DNA from: Typha latifolia
Lineage: Eukaryota; Streptophyta; Magnoliopsida; Poales; Typhaceae
Length of the DNA stretch: 64,000 nucleotides
NCBI GenBank assembly: GCA_019914945.1
Contig: CM034100.1
Coordinates: 4,911,209-4,975,208, forward strand
Direction: 5' to 3'
Shown: one piece after another, positions 22,776 through 37,100 of the stretch
Position numbering within the stretch: the first letter of the stretch is position 1
Layout: each line of letters opens with the position of its first letter
Translations under genes and position numbers: made by a program
Notes under the pieces: model-generated
Told to the model about the DNA's origin: nothing
The model's database searches: none
Seen by the model: the letters and a program-made list of their open reading frames with translations, nothing else

Positions 22776-25700
22776 TCACAGGAGCTCCCAATCTGACGAG
22801 AGAGAATCATGCACATGTGATAAGGTAGAAATTGATGATGGGTGACTTCTTTCTTTGTGTTGCTTTCGTAAATAGACACTCCTATAAGCATTATGCAACT
22901 GCTTGTTTTCCTTTAACCATCTCAAGTTTGAAATAATGGATGCTTTGAGTTTTACCTGTGAAAAAGGTACTTGGTGAAGATCTTCATAAATAAAGTTCAT
23001 GATGCAGACTCGGAATTGTGCTACAATGTAAGCAAATACGCACACAACGGAAAGAAAGATGCTTCATATAAATAATAAGATAACCTATATGATAGTCTAC
23101 GATGATGAAGGAAACAGTTGTAATAGAATATGCGAGATGCCAAACCTAGTAGGAGAAAATAATTACAACTGAGACGAAAATAAAACCTAGCATGTGTTTG
23201 AAGCAGAATACATCAGGGCATAATCGAGTTGTCATGTGTATCCCATCATAAGTGTTGCTTAATTTGGATACTTCAGGTTGTGTTCAGAATGTGCTTGATC
23301 CTTGTTATCTTGTAGTTTCTGATCCCTAGAGCTAGAAAGATCCAAAGATTGACTTCAACTTTATGGGAGGGTTAGCATAAAGGGGAAAAGATGCTGCATT
23401 CAAACTTCTCTCAACTTAAGACTATTAATTACTGGTGCAGCTTAAGCAGAACCTAACTTTAATCAATGATGAACAATGATCATTGGAACAACGAATAACA
23501 GATAAAAGAGCAAATAATCTACAACTGAACCTTTATGCAAACACTAATTGAGTTTGTATTTGATAGAGGAGTCTTGAACATAACAACAGTTAAATATGGA
23601 GTGATATAATAGTTAGTTTGATGTGTATACATTAACATACCGCTTTAAATGAAAATGTATCACAATTATGTAAGGCAGGTGAGATTATGTGTATCAGAAG
23701 ACATAGGATTATGTTTAAGTGTATAGATTCATAACTTTGTCCGAGTGAACTGTTAATATCAGTCAGATGTAAAAGAGAAGCAGAAACTTATGAGTTATGA
23801 GGTCATGCATCAAAGTCAATTACCCAGTACGGGTTTTTCCTGCTTTCCATAGAAGAAGCTAAGGCAAGTTCATAATTCTCATCATCACCCCAAGTATCTT
23901 CAAGATCTACATCTTCAAGATCTCCTAGCATTGCGTTCAGATCAATGGTCTTAATACTGTTAGATATCTCTTCATTTCTGGAGCTGTATGAGATTTCCCG
24001 AATAGCTGCAACCATGAAGCAACTTATCAGGAACTTGAAAGGTCAATGAACATTATATTTAGTCATTTATATATTCAAATTTTTAGGAAAATCCTTAAGC
24101 TATATGCAGAATGTCTTATTATGAATGGGAAGAACGAATTGCAGGCAATATGCCCAATTTATTAAGAGGTTCAACATGGGACCTACTTGACAAATAAAAA
24201 TTGAACAAATGGACATACTTACTGCATTATGAATTTCCCTACAAATTACCAGTTTTGTTTGTATGCTAAAGATGACTATCCAGGAAATAGAGATAATAAA
24301 CTCAAAACTATCCATAAACACTTGCTGATTAAGCAAGTTACAAGTTATCAATGAAAGGACAATAAATAAGGGAGAACATTCAGTCAAGAGCAAAACATTC
24401 AGCATACCCTAGTCTGACATTAGTAAAAAGTAAAATCAGACACTAAGATAATATGCATGTGGTGAATGTCATGAAAATTCACTAAAGAAAATTATCAAAC
24501 TGATTTATGGAAGATCTCACTTCAAAGAAATTATATTGAAGAAACCTCAAATAGATAAGCACAAACCAAGATATTGTGGTTGTTCAAAGGTCTCTAAGTT
24601 GTTGAGTCTAATTTCCCATTCATCTTCACTCCTATTCGATTCCACACGAAACATCAATTCTCGAGATGTCGAGATATCTATCATGACATAAAAAAATGAT
24701 AGGATAAAAGAGTGAAAACAATCCTCCCCAATAGTACAATGAGTAAACACCCGGTGTAGAGAGCATAATGCATACCATATGATTCATTTGGCAAGGAGCA
24801 TCTTGATAGCATCAACTCAACAGTCATGTCATTTTGATGGGTCTCAGATGTAAGGACTTGATTGGCTAGTCAAAGAAATATTAATGAATTAAAGAAAAAG
24901 TCACTGCAAGTTAAATATCAATAAAAATTTAATTTCAGTTTGCTAAGAAACTAGAACCTGGAATGTTGATGGCAAAAGGTTCCTTCTCATTGTCATCACA
25001 AGCAATGCTTTGACTCAAACCATCTCTAGCAACATCAATAGATGCTGTTGGACTCAAATCCTTCAAAGAGGAAATGATTGACTCCACTTGTGTACAGCTT
25101 GATACAGTTTCCTCAAAAGTATTTTCATAAAGAGTATACTCCGATTTGTTGTTCATAACAGTGGAATCATCAATCGGTGCATTAACGAGTGCTCTATCTA
25201 GCGAGGTACATCTTGTCAGCATCAACTTGACATTTGTATTGATTTGATGATCCTCAGATGGACAGTTGGCTGGTCAAATAAGAATTAATGAGTTCAATAG
25301 TCACTGAATTTAAACATCAACAAAATTTCCATTTTTGTATTTGCAAGAAAAGTACCTGGAACTTTGGTTGCAAAAGATTCCTTTCTGTTATCATCGATAG
25401 CAGTGTTTTGTCCCGAGTCATCTCTTGAATCCTCCAATGGACTAATGGTTGACTCCAGTTCAGCACAAGTTGATATTTCTCGAACTGTACTTTTATTAAA
25501 ATTATCCTCTGACTTGTTGATGTCAGTGATAGGGTCTCCATCATTTAGTGCATCAACAACTAGCTCTCCATCTGGCAAGGTACATCTGTCCTGTGTCAAC
25601 TCGACATTCATGTCATTTTGATGGTCATCAGATAGGACTTCATTGGCTTCATCTGCATCTGCCAAGAAACTAGAATGATAAAACTTGGTTGCAAGAGATT

Positions 25701-26667
25701 CGTTCTCATCGTCATCACAGACAATGCTTCGACTCGAATCATCAAGAGTAATGTCAAGAGACATTGTCGGACTCAAATCCTCCAAAGAAGAGATAGCTAA
25801 CTCTACTAAAGAACAATTTGCACTTTCATTAATAAGACTGTCTTCTGACTTTTCGATGATGTGAACAGTAGGATCACCATTAATTGGTACATCAACAACC
25901 AGCATTCCATTTGGTGTGGTACATTTTGGCAGCATTAACTGGACACTCATGTCATCTTGACGGTCCTCAGATGCAAGGAATCCATTGGCTGGTAAAAGAA
26001 GCATTAATGAGTTCAAAAAAGACCCATTGAATTAAAAGAAAATTAACATAGTTTTCACTTGTTTCTGCACAGAAACTAGAACCTGGAGCCTGGGTTGCAA
26101 ATGATTCCTTTCCATTGCCATCACAAATGACGCTTTGATTCAAAGCATCGTCAAAAACATCAAGACCTCTTATTTGACTTGAATCCTCCAAAGAAGAAAT
26201 GGTTGATTTTGCTTGAGCACAAGTTTTTAAAGTTTCCATGGAACTGTTATCCTCCAACTTGTTGATGTCGGTGATAGGATGTCCATCTATTGTTGCATCA
26301 TCAGCTGGCACTCCATTATCACCGGTGGGGGAATCAAACCAATTATCAGAGAGCTCATCAACGAGCTTCCAAACATTATTCCCAATCTGTCCACAGCAAA
26401 AGAAAAAAAATAAATACCATTTCTTTACAAATGTGGAGAAAAACAATCAGCGATTAGATTCTCTGGAGTCCACCAGAATATGAGTAAAAGCAAGTCATAT
26501 CAAAAGAACTCCCTAATGAAGCTTATGATAAGTAGAAAAGACCTGAACTATATGTTTAAGAGTTGATGCCTTTCCCCAATTCTGGCAAATTTTGTTCAAT
26601 CCCAGCGAATCATCCATGCTAATGCCTCCAAAACGAGGAGGATCAAGAAAATCTCTGTCAAACTCCT
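22776..26667 (-). CDS. Unrecognised plant protein with repeated phase-1 exons, 5' end not resolved
   Basis: Eight exons on the minus strand join in one frame: 26543-26667, 26083-26386, 25356-25988, 24958-25269, 24776-24865, 24567-24677, 23824-24005 and 22776-22955 (about 645 codons). All have GT-AG borders. The first listed exon begins with 2 bases of a split codon, so an upstream exon is missing from this model, unless translation starts at the ATG at 26617 (MDDSLGLNKICQNW). The N-terminal part reads EEFDRDFLDPPRFGGIS, then IGNNVWKLVDELSDNWFDSP; the middle is acidic and built from diverged repeats of about 100 residues (core words RCTLPDGELVVDA, STISSLEDLSPT, SIACDDNEKEPFA). The tail holds DLEDTWGDDENYEL, a basic stretch (KASIISNLRWLKENKQ) and the end DSLSSDWELL. 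I recognise no named domain or motif and assign no function. Regular phase-1 joins and the single open frame make a real gene very likely. Confidence 0.72.
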
Positions 26668-27985
26668 CTATTGTTCAAGTTTTGCTTATATCGGTCTTCC
26701 AGATGTGGTGTCCTATTCAACAGCAGTTAACAGTTCTTCAATTCAGCTTTAAACCAAACACAAAAAAGAAAATTGGTACAAAAAGAATGCAGATAACTAA
26801 AATTGTTAAGTGAGAAAAACAGTAATTTTTTTTTTGTTTAAAAACAGAAGAAATGCAACTTTGCTGTAAACTAAACTAAACTGATTCACCAAGAAATCAC
26901 TCACTGACAAGAATGCAGGAAAAATTGAAATAGTGTTTGCTCAAATATTATTATGGCATATAGCCACTATTATCAATATCTTCCAGTGAACTGTTTTCCA
27001 ATTTAATGATATTGAGATGTCAAAATCATCCTTTTGCATCTTTGGTGACCTTTTAGATGTGTGAAACAAAATAGAAGAAGAGAAAAGATATAAAGCCCTA
27101 CAAAGCCCTTAAGCAAATGAATCCACATAAAGGTGAGCTAACATGCCCTTAACAGTTAAGAGTTAAGACAGTCTTTTGGGAATCAATGAACCATAGACCT
27201 AATAGTTATCAAATATGGAAGAAATTTAGTGCTCGACCCTCTAGGTATAATTTCTTATAATCTTTTCATTCAGATGCAATATGTAAACTTTTAATTTCCT
27301 TTAATCTTTAACGTAATACAACAAACTAGACATGTGAAAATCACCTTCTCACACGGTCACACGTTCAATAAGGAACTAAGCTCTGTTTGAACAAGAAAGA
27401 TATCATAAAAGAACTGTATTCTACTTCCAATTATTGCCCGAGTTTCTATGACTTAAAATTCTCCCTTCAAATAAAACAAAATTATTTTATGAAATTTCAA
27501 TCTTCTTGTCCCGACAATGCATAATTATCTTCTCTACTAAGTCGATCACCTGACTATTACTGCTTGGAAATAATCGAGCAACAAAAAGATGAACAGATCA
27601 AACATGAAAAAAGTGCAAGCACTGATGGAAGACAATATCTCATAACCTAATTGTAAAGTAAGAAAACACAGCTTCTTCCTGAACAATTCCAAGAGAAACT
27701 AAACGATATAAGTAGGGATAAACAACAAACCCCAGAAAATGCAAAGCTTGCGAGAGAGAAAAAGAGAAAATACTTGCGAAGAGTTTGAAGCTGCACGCTT
27801 ACGTGATTGTACAAAGAGATGAAGAGATTACGGCCAGAGATTATAAATACGAGAAAGGAGGAGTTTGACTTCGAGTATAATTTCTCGGAATATACCACGG
27901 ACTGAGCGTTATTCGGGTCGATCCCTACTCTGAGCCCGACTAGAGTTGGAATAATTACTTTATAAGTTAAATATGTACTTTTCAA
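26668..27985. other. Upstream region of the unrecognised gene
   Basis: Probably holds its missing 5' exon and promoter. On the minus strand TATTTATA at about 27842-27849 is followed by a leader (CTCTTCATCTCTTTG) and a possible donor AA|GTATTT near 27775. No coding exon could be fixed here. Confidence 0.35.
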
Positions 27986-30042
27986 ATAAATCTACTCTCA
28001 ACTTTAATTAAGTCAGATCGAATGGGATCAGATTATTATAATCGTAATCAAGCTTAAGTCCGGTCTAATATAGATCGGGCATCATAATTTACCGATTACA
28101 TTTTGGAAGAAAATCTCTTTTACTCTCCTAATCTTTTATTTTGTATCGCCATGCACTGTTGAAGTAGGGCTGGCTTAATACAAAGTCATCTTCCTGAAGA
28201 ATAAAACCAACACCACTTGTAGCAGAAGATGCAACCAAACAGCACCTAATAACCAATTAAGATTAAAAAAAATCATGATTAAGAGAGTCTGTAATTTTTT
28301 TCAAAAATTTTAGTTTTAATTTGGATAAGTAAATCATGGTAAGAGAGAGTTATCCTACTCTCGAAGACTCCTATTTGCCTCAAATCTTCTTCTTTTTTTC
28401 CAACCTTAGCCACTGTTTCCCATTGAAAGATTTAACTCACGTAGAATATCGTAATGCTATATGCTTGCTAATATATATATATATTAAATAGATATTTGGT
28501 ATCTAGATTTATAAATATTAGAAGATTTGAAAATCTTGATTATAGAATAATTATGATATTTGAGATTCAGAATGCATCAGAATAAATGAATATCTAGTGA
28601 GAATTAGAATCTAATTTATTTTTAAGAAGATAAGTTCAGAGAATAAATTATTTGAATGTAACCTTGCAAGTGATTCTTACGGAATTAGAAAAATAATTCA
28701 TAGATTTTTGTCTATAATGACTATAATCTTACTCAATGACCGGTAGAAAAATTAGTAGGGCATTATAGAGGCACCTATTAGGATCCTAGACGGATCGACT
28801 ATTTAAAAAAATTTCAGGTGTTATTCCGATAGTGACTAGTAGTACGATATGGTTACAAGTTAAAGTAAGACAATATGACATTTATAAGTTTTATGGGATT
28901 TCTATGACATACACTTTTAAAAGAGATCAATTATTATTATATTAATTTATTTAATATGAGATATTATGAATGGTATACGATCAATTTAGTATATATTGGA
29001 TATTGAAATTTAGCACGAGAGACAAAAAAAAATCTATTTTCCAATAAAACTTATATATATCTTGTGTTGATATTTATCATTAGACATTCTTAGTATCTTG
29101 TGTTGATATTTGTCATTAGACATTCTTAGTAGAATGGGTTTACTGAGCGTCTAACTCATGATGACTTATCATTTTGTGAAAAATTTAAGAATTCGATTAG
29201 TAAGAACTCTGAAGACTGAGTACTTTTTCATTGTATTAATCTATTTTTAGAATTCGATTATTGTTCGGGCTTTCGTATTTCTCCAAATTTTATCCTTAAA
29301 ATTTACAATCTATCACATTCTCAAATAAGAGCATGACAAAGCGCCAAAGAAAAGCTACAACAAGACTTACCAACCCAAATGACATGATTTAGCATCACCA
29401 CCGTTCCCAACCAACCAACAGAAAATAAACAAAACAAACTAAAATAAACTACGAGGTTAGAGACAAATAGAGAGAGAATAAGAGGCAAAAATTTTGACAT
29501 ACATCAGGACAAATAGTAGGAGAAAAAAAAATAAATTTTCAGGCTAGAGATAATGAACAAGTAAGATAACATTTTAGACCAACATCCTTTTGAACAAAAG
29601 GATTCGACCAGCTTGACTAAAAAAAGCTTTCCGGATCTGATGAAAGCTAGGCCAGTTTCAAAAGAATCAAGCTACTAACTTAACAGACAAGCTATAGAAC
29701 GGAAAATGCACTAAGTTGGAAGTAATTATATAAGCAGAGAGCTTAGAGAGGCGACGGCGACGGAGGAGGAGGAATTGAAGACAGTGAAGGCGATGGAGAA
29801 GGATTTGAAGACTTAGAATAAGTGGGTTGGAGGGTTGGGTTATTGATAAGGGTATTTTATTAGTGGCCTCATAAACTGTAGGGTAAACGGGTCGGATGAT
29901 ATTAGTATATTACTAACCGATCCGGTCTGCCTCTGAGTTTAGCCTCATATGGACTTGGATTAGTATGTGACCCGCCTAAACTAAACCCGCACAGCACTCA
30001 AGCAGACTCTGGCACTTTCTAGTCCCAGAAGATTCTCCAAAA
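27986..30042. other. Spacer upstream of the DJ-1 gene
   Basis: AT-rich, no gene seen. It contains a perfect-spaced 36-bp tandem duplication (29059-29094 and 29095-29130, one mismatch; core ATCTTGTGTTGATATTT). The last 100 bp form the DJ-1 promoter and leader. Confidence 0.5.
29059..29130. repeat. 36-bp direct tandem duplication
   Basis: Two adjacent 36-bp units starting ATCTTGTGTTGATATTT and ending CATTCTTAGT, differing at one base. Confidence 0.85.
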
Positions 30043-33000
30043 ATGGCCACGCGGCATCTCGCACCTCTCCCTCTTCCCCTCTTCAAAAGCCTCTCGCCAC
30101 TCAAGCCCCTCCTTCCACCTCGAACTCAAACCCTTCTCCCCCCTCTTCGCTCCTCCTCGATCTCGCCCATGGCATCTCCTCCATCTAAGAAGGTATTCTT
30201 ACATCTCTCTCTCTAAGACACCCTCATAGTCTCTTATGCCATTCTTCATTTCGTTGGATTCGACCAGGTCTTAGTCCCCATCGCCAATGGCACGGAGCCG
30301 ATGGAAGCAGTGATCACCATTGACGTCCTCCGCCGCGCCGGCTCTGACGTCACCGTCGCCTCTGTCGAGAAGGACCTCCGCGTTGACGCTTGCTGGGGGA
30401 TTAAGCTCGTGGCGGACGCCCTCGTGTCCGATTGCGCTGACTCGGCCTTCGATCTTATCTCCCTCCCTGTAAGATTCGATCTGCATCGTGGAAGAGCTTG
30501 TTTGATTGATTTGTTTGTGGTTTTGTTCTTGATCTGGGTCGGTTCTTTTGTTCTGATGCAGGGAGGAATGCCTGGTTCGGCTAATCTTAAGGATTGTAAA
30601 GTGTTGGAGAATATGGTGAAGAAGCACGCAGAGAAAGGGGGGCTTTATGCGGCGATATGTGCGGCACCGGCTGTGGCACTGGGATCCTGGGGTCTACTTA
30701 ACGGGCTGAAGGTGAAATCTTGATCACTTATCTTTTTTGCTTTACTGGAATATTATAGTCATATTTGATACAGCTTTCTTTTCTAGCTGTAAATTCCTGT
30801 GGAATCGTCAACAAATGAAAACGTTCTCTCTAATTCTGAACAATCAATTAGTAATTGTAACAGTAGACTATGTAGATGAAAATGTTGTGCTCAGTCACAA
30901 GTTTTACCTGAAAAGTTGAAGTCCTTAAGTTTTGATTAATTATTTCATGAAATTCATTTGTATGATAGTGTATATTGGACTGAAGCTGAGGTCGATGATT
31001 TCCACCTCATATTCGAGTTGTTCAACAAGTGAGCTACAATAAGATGACATGCATGATGACTAGTATGACCAATTGCGCCCAAAAAGTACCCGCAACAACT
31101 ATAGCGATCAATTGTTGAACAATTGATGGTTGTCGAGTCCATAGGGAGACTATGGCAAAGGATACACTACACAGAAGGTAAAGAAATACCGAGTAGATCA
31201 CTGTTTATATAGAAGTTTAAATAACAGTAAGCAAGTAAGATAATTTAGAAAAAGAGAAACTAGGTGTCAGGTGTATCTCGTACTTTTTGGATTTTATCTA
31301 CTCAATTTCTTTCTTTTTATAATTCAATTTGAAGGTTTCACATCTCAAAGCCCAAAATTAGATGATTTAAATATATAATACGAAAGAAAACCTAAAGAAA
31401 TTCTAATGGTTTCTTTATCACTTATTAAGCATATAGTTAGCATTTAGTAGGGGTGGCAATCAGGTCGTTTAAAGCGGGTTTGGGTTGGGTCAACTTCACT
31501 TTAACACGAACACAACCCAATTAATAAATGAGTTGTATTTGGTAGACACGAACACGACATATTATTAAATAGGTAGCACGATACGATCCGTCTAATCCGT
31601 TTAATAAACGGTTGTTTTAACACGACATATTAACGCGACATGGTAACTCGTTTAATAAATGGGTCGTATTAACACGACAAGATAACCCGTTTAACAGGAT
31701 ATGAATAACATTCAATTTTAACCTTACATAAAATTTATATTTATTAATTATATTATATAAATGGTATACTATACAAATAAATAGCATCCGTCCAACTCAA
31801 AACTCATACAACATAAAAATAACAATTCTAATGATACATCAAAACACTAATCCATACAACAAAGTGTAAAGTTCAGAACAAAATTCCAACTCTTAAGTTC
31901 AAATATATACAACAAAGTTTAAAGTTCAGAACAAAATTTCAACTCTTAAGTCCAAATATATACAATAAAGTTTAGAAAGAATTAATATAAGAAATTTTAG
32001 TTCCAACTCTTAAATCTAACAATTCCGTAACAATTAGAATAAAGTTTAAATTTTACAATCCATTACAAATTACAAATAGTTTAAAATAAACAAACAACAA
32101 TATTAAGCTCTCCATTTTATTGTCCAAAGTTCATGAGGTTGTCAAAAAGAATAAAAAGAGAACGTAAATAACTAAGATAGAAGATAAAGAGAGACAAAGT
32201 TGAAATTCTCATACCAAATATTAATATTAAATATAGAAGATATAGATAGTGAGAAATTATTGCAGTAAATCATTACAGTAATTAAACAGATCTAACAAGT
32301 AAAACCAATTAAACATATCAAAGCAGTAAAACAAATAAGTAAACTGATTTGCAGCTGCAACCCTTGGTTTGACAACTTCACAATTTGCTATAACAAGAGT
32401 ATTGGGAACACTGCCATCAGTTTGGAGATAGCACGTGGAGTTATTTCGAGGTTAGTTGCACTTCAAAGATATGCATAAGAAACATGTGTTAGTGGATAAA
32501 GTGTTGCTTAAGTAGGGCTCGACAGGCAGTGGATGAAGTGTTGCTTAAGCCTTCAACCATAAATACAATTCATAATATATCAATACAACAATTCAATCAC
32601 TAATATTAATTAAATAAAACCAAGTACTAATTTTAATTCTAAATTTTAACTTTCAAATCTAATAATCTCATAACAAATACAAGAAGTCTAACATAGTTTC
32701 AAGCTTACAACTCTACCACTAATGTCCAACATTAAATTTATAATCCATTATAAACTATAAATAGGCAAAAGTAACATTGAGCAATTTGTTTTATCGTCCA
32801 AAAATCATGTCCGATCACGACCCTACGAAAAAATAAATAAAAGAGAAGATAGGGAAGATAGAGAGAAAGAAAAAGCTTATATTCTCATATCAACTTTCAA
32901 ATGAATAAATTAAGCTCTGATAATTAAGTAGAGACAGATATCATATGACATTAATAAGAGCTATTAACCCATTTGTTCCTATTTGAAATAAATAAGAGGG

Positions 33001-34112
33001 CATTGATTTCCTAGCTCACTCTAAATAAGTAGAATATTTATAAAGAGGTGAATAATAGAGGTCAAGACATTTCAACAAACACATAATAAGACATTTCAAA
33101 AAAAATTTATTTGACTAACAGAAATTAATAGCCTTGGTAAACAACAATAGGCTTTCAAAAAATGAATCTCTTATAGCAGGATTATAGATGTCAATCTCTT
33201 GATGAACGCAGTTAAGGTCACCAGTTAGAATTACAGGTTTAGACTTCTCCAACTCCTAGACAGAACGAAAGAATTGCATCAATTCGGCACCACTCTATCA
33301 GATAAAGCAACTGCAGCAGAAGTGTTAAAGAAAGAATAGTACTTGATCAGTCAACTGTCACATAAGAATGAACAAATAGGAAACTGAATGGTCTTTCCAG
33401 CATGATCTAAAGCAATGGGATAGATGAGAAAATGGCAATAAAGAAATAATGCTTGCCTTAAAGAAGTCAAAATTAGTAAAACTTACTTTCATGTGACTGC
33501 TAAGAGATTAATCCCATGCCTTAATCCTGTAACTCTGAAAGCAAGATGTAGTCAAGAAAAGCAGATCTTTAGAGATGCTTTAGTATGTTTAACTACATAA
33601 CGAGAGGCCATTAGAAACGAAAGAGAAAAGATCAACTACCAATGTTCTTAGACCACCACTAGAGTTTGGAGCATATCCACTTATCAAGTAAAATTTCTCA
33701 AACTCCTCGGTCACAAGCCGCCCTTTACTATCATGATCTGGAGTAAAAAAAAAAGGGATCTGGTGAGGGATCTCTCATCGGAGAAGACAGATTCGATAAA
33801 GATGTGGTCAGATCTAGTGAAGACGGGTTGGATCCTTGATGCACTCCTTGCCATAGCCTGCAGTAAGCATGGCGACGACAACGACGACGAGGATATCGAG
33901 GGTCAAGTTGCCAGATTGCGGGAGATCGAGGTTGGGGAGGGAGGAGAGGAGGAGGTGGAGCTTGACCACGAGGCGGTGCATGATGAACTGGCAAGTTATA
34001 TATACGAGAGGTTGAGGTCAGGGAGGGAGAGAATTAGCTCAAGACGGCGCATGGGGTGAGAGAACTAGATGAGGAGATAGTGTGTTAGTTAAGTTAGTGC
34101 TTATGTTTAGAG

Positions 34113-34144
<32 letters not shown>

Positions 34145-37100
34145 GGTTGGTGGGTTGACCCGACCCATATATTTAAATGGGTTAGTAATGTAAACTCGAA
34201 CACAATCATATTATTAATCGGGTTAGGCAGGTTAACTCGTTTACAACTTGAACCCAATTAGACTAAATCCAAATATGATCATGAGCCGGATTATCATGTT
34301 AGGTTATCGGATCGAGTCAATTTCTTCCACTAGCATTAGCAATGAAGCACAGATACCTCTATCTAGGGGAGGTGCTAGTGTCGGACATGTGTTCAACACG
34401 GGTTAGAAGTATTCTAATTTTAAAAAAATAAAAAATAAAATGAGATATGATGTGGACACAACATGCTGTTATTAGGCAAAACGGTTGGGTTTGAATTATT
34501 TTTCAATGACCCGGATCCAAACCCAAAACAAAATAATCAAACCCCCTCACCTCTCAGCCCCAATCAACACCTCTCACCCTAAAAAAAAAAATCCCAAATC
34601 CTTACCTCATCTTAAACCCTCACGTCATCTAAAATCCTTGAGCGGAAGAAGGCAGTGCCTCGGCGACGACGATCGGCTGAGCAAGTCCAAGGTGATGATT
34701 GGTTGAGAACGACGAGCAATTGAACATGGCGAGGGTGACAGGCTGCTGAGAACGGCGAGTGTGACGAGCAATTGTGCACAGTGAGGGCGATGGGCTGCTG
34801 AGCATGGCGAGGATGACGGATTGCTGAGCACGGTGAGGTTCTTCTCTCTCTCCCCGCAAGCCACTTTCATTTCTTCCAAGTTCTAATTGGTTGATCTCAC
34901 TTCCTCCCTCCCTCTCTCGTTCACTCTCTCGCTCTCTATTTCCCTACGTCTCTACTCTCCTTTGAACCCTTTCAATCTTTTATGTTTTCTTTATTTTTTT
35001 TAATATGATAGGGCTTAAATTTAAATTTTTGTTAGTTATTTTAAATTCTTATTGGTGTGATAAACTAATAATGTGAGAGATTGATAGGCAGAAAAATTGA
35101 GAGTTAAATTGTTTAGAGTTTAGACCCTTATGATTTCTTTCATTTTTCATCTGTTATTAAATTGTTAAATTATATTGAAGCTTCTCTCTTTGTCAAATTG
35201 TCAATTTTGCTAATATATATTTCTCTACTAATGTAGTTTTATTGCGGTTGAAGAAAAATGAATATTGAAAATACTGATTCTAGTTAAAATATTGTATCTT
35301 CTGTGGATGATAATGCTCATTTGTGGAGATATATTACTAAGATGGAGAAATTAAGAGAAGGTGAAGGAAATCACAATTTTAGATGCAATTATTGTCAACA
35401 AATCTACAAATGATTATATTATAGAGTAGAGGCTTATTTGCTAAATATTAGTGGGCATGGAATTAGAGGTTGTATAAAAGTGAGTAGTGAACATGTTATG
35501 GAAATAAAAATGGTTTTTGATATGCCCGAGTTGATAATTTAAAATTTGATAACTAAATAAATTCCTTTGCTAAAATTTGTGCAAGTGGCATCTTCAAGTA
35601 GCTCAATTGGAGGTGTAGGTTTGATATAAGAGGGACATCAAGAAAAAAAAAAGAGCAACAAAAATGACACATATTGAAAAGTCATTTAATTTTGATGCTC
35701 ACATTTAATTATATTGTGAGATTGTAATAATGTTTTATTCAGCTTTGTTGTCTTTTCATTTGACAAGGAACCTATTACTATGTTCGAGCCTTTCAATTTG
35801 CAACAAATAATAATATGTCTGGATTTGTGTTCCCTGGCTACAATATGTTCAAAACTACACTACTTCAACAAGAGAGCAAATATTAAAATGTTGCTAAACC
35901 TTATTAGAAGCACATGAGGGGAGAAATGAGTGAGTATTGTATGTGATGGTACTGATGCACAGAGATTGCTTATAAATTTTTTAGCGGTGACTTGAGAGTC
36001 GCTCTATATTATTAAGGACTGTGAATTATGAAGAAGAACATAAAGACAAATTCTTTATCTCAATATTGTATGCATTTATCACACTCTCGAACCAGCTTAT
36101 TGCTAGGCTCTAGCAATTCAAGCGTAAAAAACAAAAAAAAAACCTACTCAAATGGTTTAAAAACAACAAAACTTGTAGACTATTTATGCCACTTTCGTAG
36201 GGAGCACAGTTTAACTCAAAAACTCATGTATTTAAACAATTTAAGGAATATAAACTTAATGCTAGATAATAAGATCATCAACTCCCTCGTGTTAAACATC
36301 GCAACCACTAAAATAAAGAGAACTAAGTGATGTGCTCAAAAGATTGTCATATGTATAAAAGCCTTCTACCTCCCTTTAGGTAAACACCTAAATCCATGAC
36401 TAGAGATCATTTTTTTAATGCCTTCTTTTTCATTAATCCTACCATCCTACAAATGCTTGCCACTTCTTGAGGCAATGATACTCCATACTTTAGTAGAATT
36501 AATTTGCTTTTCTAATGTGAGGTAAGCTCCTCTTTTGATGCAAATCTCACTGCTTATTGAGGCGGCAAGGTTCAGTACTTGGTAAGACATTACTTAATTT
36601 TTCAATGTATAACAACATGGTGATTACTTAAATCAAGTTCTAGGTTAGGTTTATGTCAATTTAGCACGATCCCTTAAACATACGACATGAAAGTGTGTGA
36701 ATCACAATATCATCATTAATTCAACAATTAACTATGCTATCAATAGGAAAAGTAAATTTTTGCATAGTGATACACATGTGTATCTTGCATAAATACAACC
36801 AAGTTCATAGTATTGAAATGATAACGCAAGTAGAAATAAAATAAAGTCCTAATAAAGCTCAATACTCAACATACACAATGTATTCTCTAACCCAACTTAA
36901 GCATTGCATTGTCCTCTATGTAATGAAACATAAAGAATAATAAATAAATAACCTAACTAGAAGGAAATCACCTAAGATGTTAGAGCAGGTGCAAAAGTTC
37001 AAATAATGCAACTCTGAAAGGCAACAACAAAAACAACCCAAGCCAAGTGAAAGGTTGTGATTTTAACCATGTTGTTTCAGACCTTCTAGCAAATTTACCT

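Noticed and set aside
33733..34059. Open frame of 108 residues as a protein gene in the hAT-like element
   Set aside because: Acidic and low in complexity, no known domain, and directly next to captured gene fragments. I could not support coding function on either strand.
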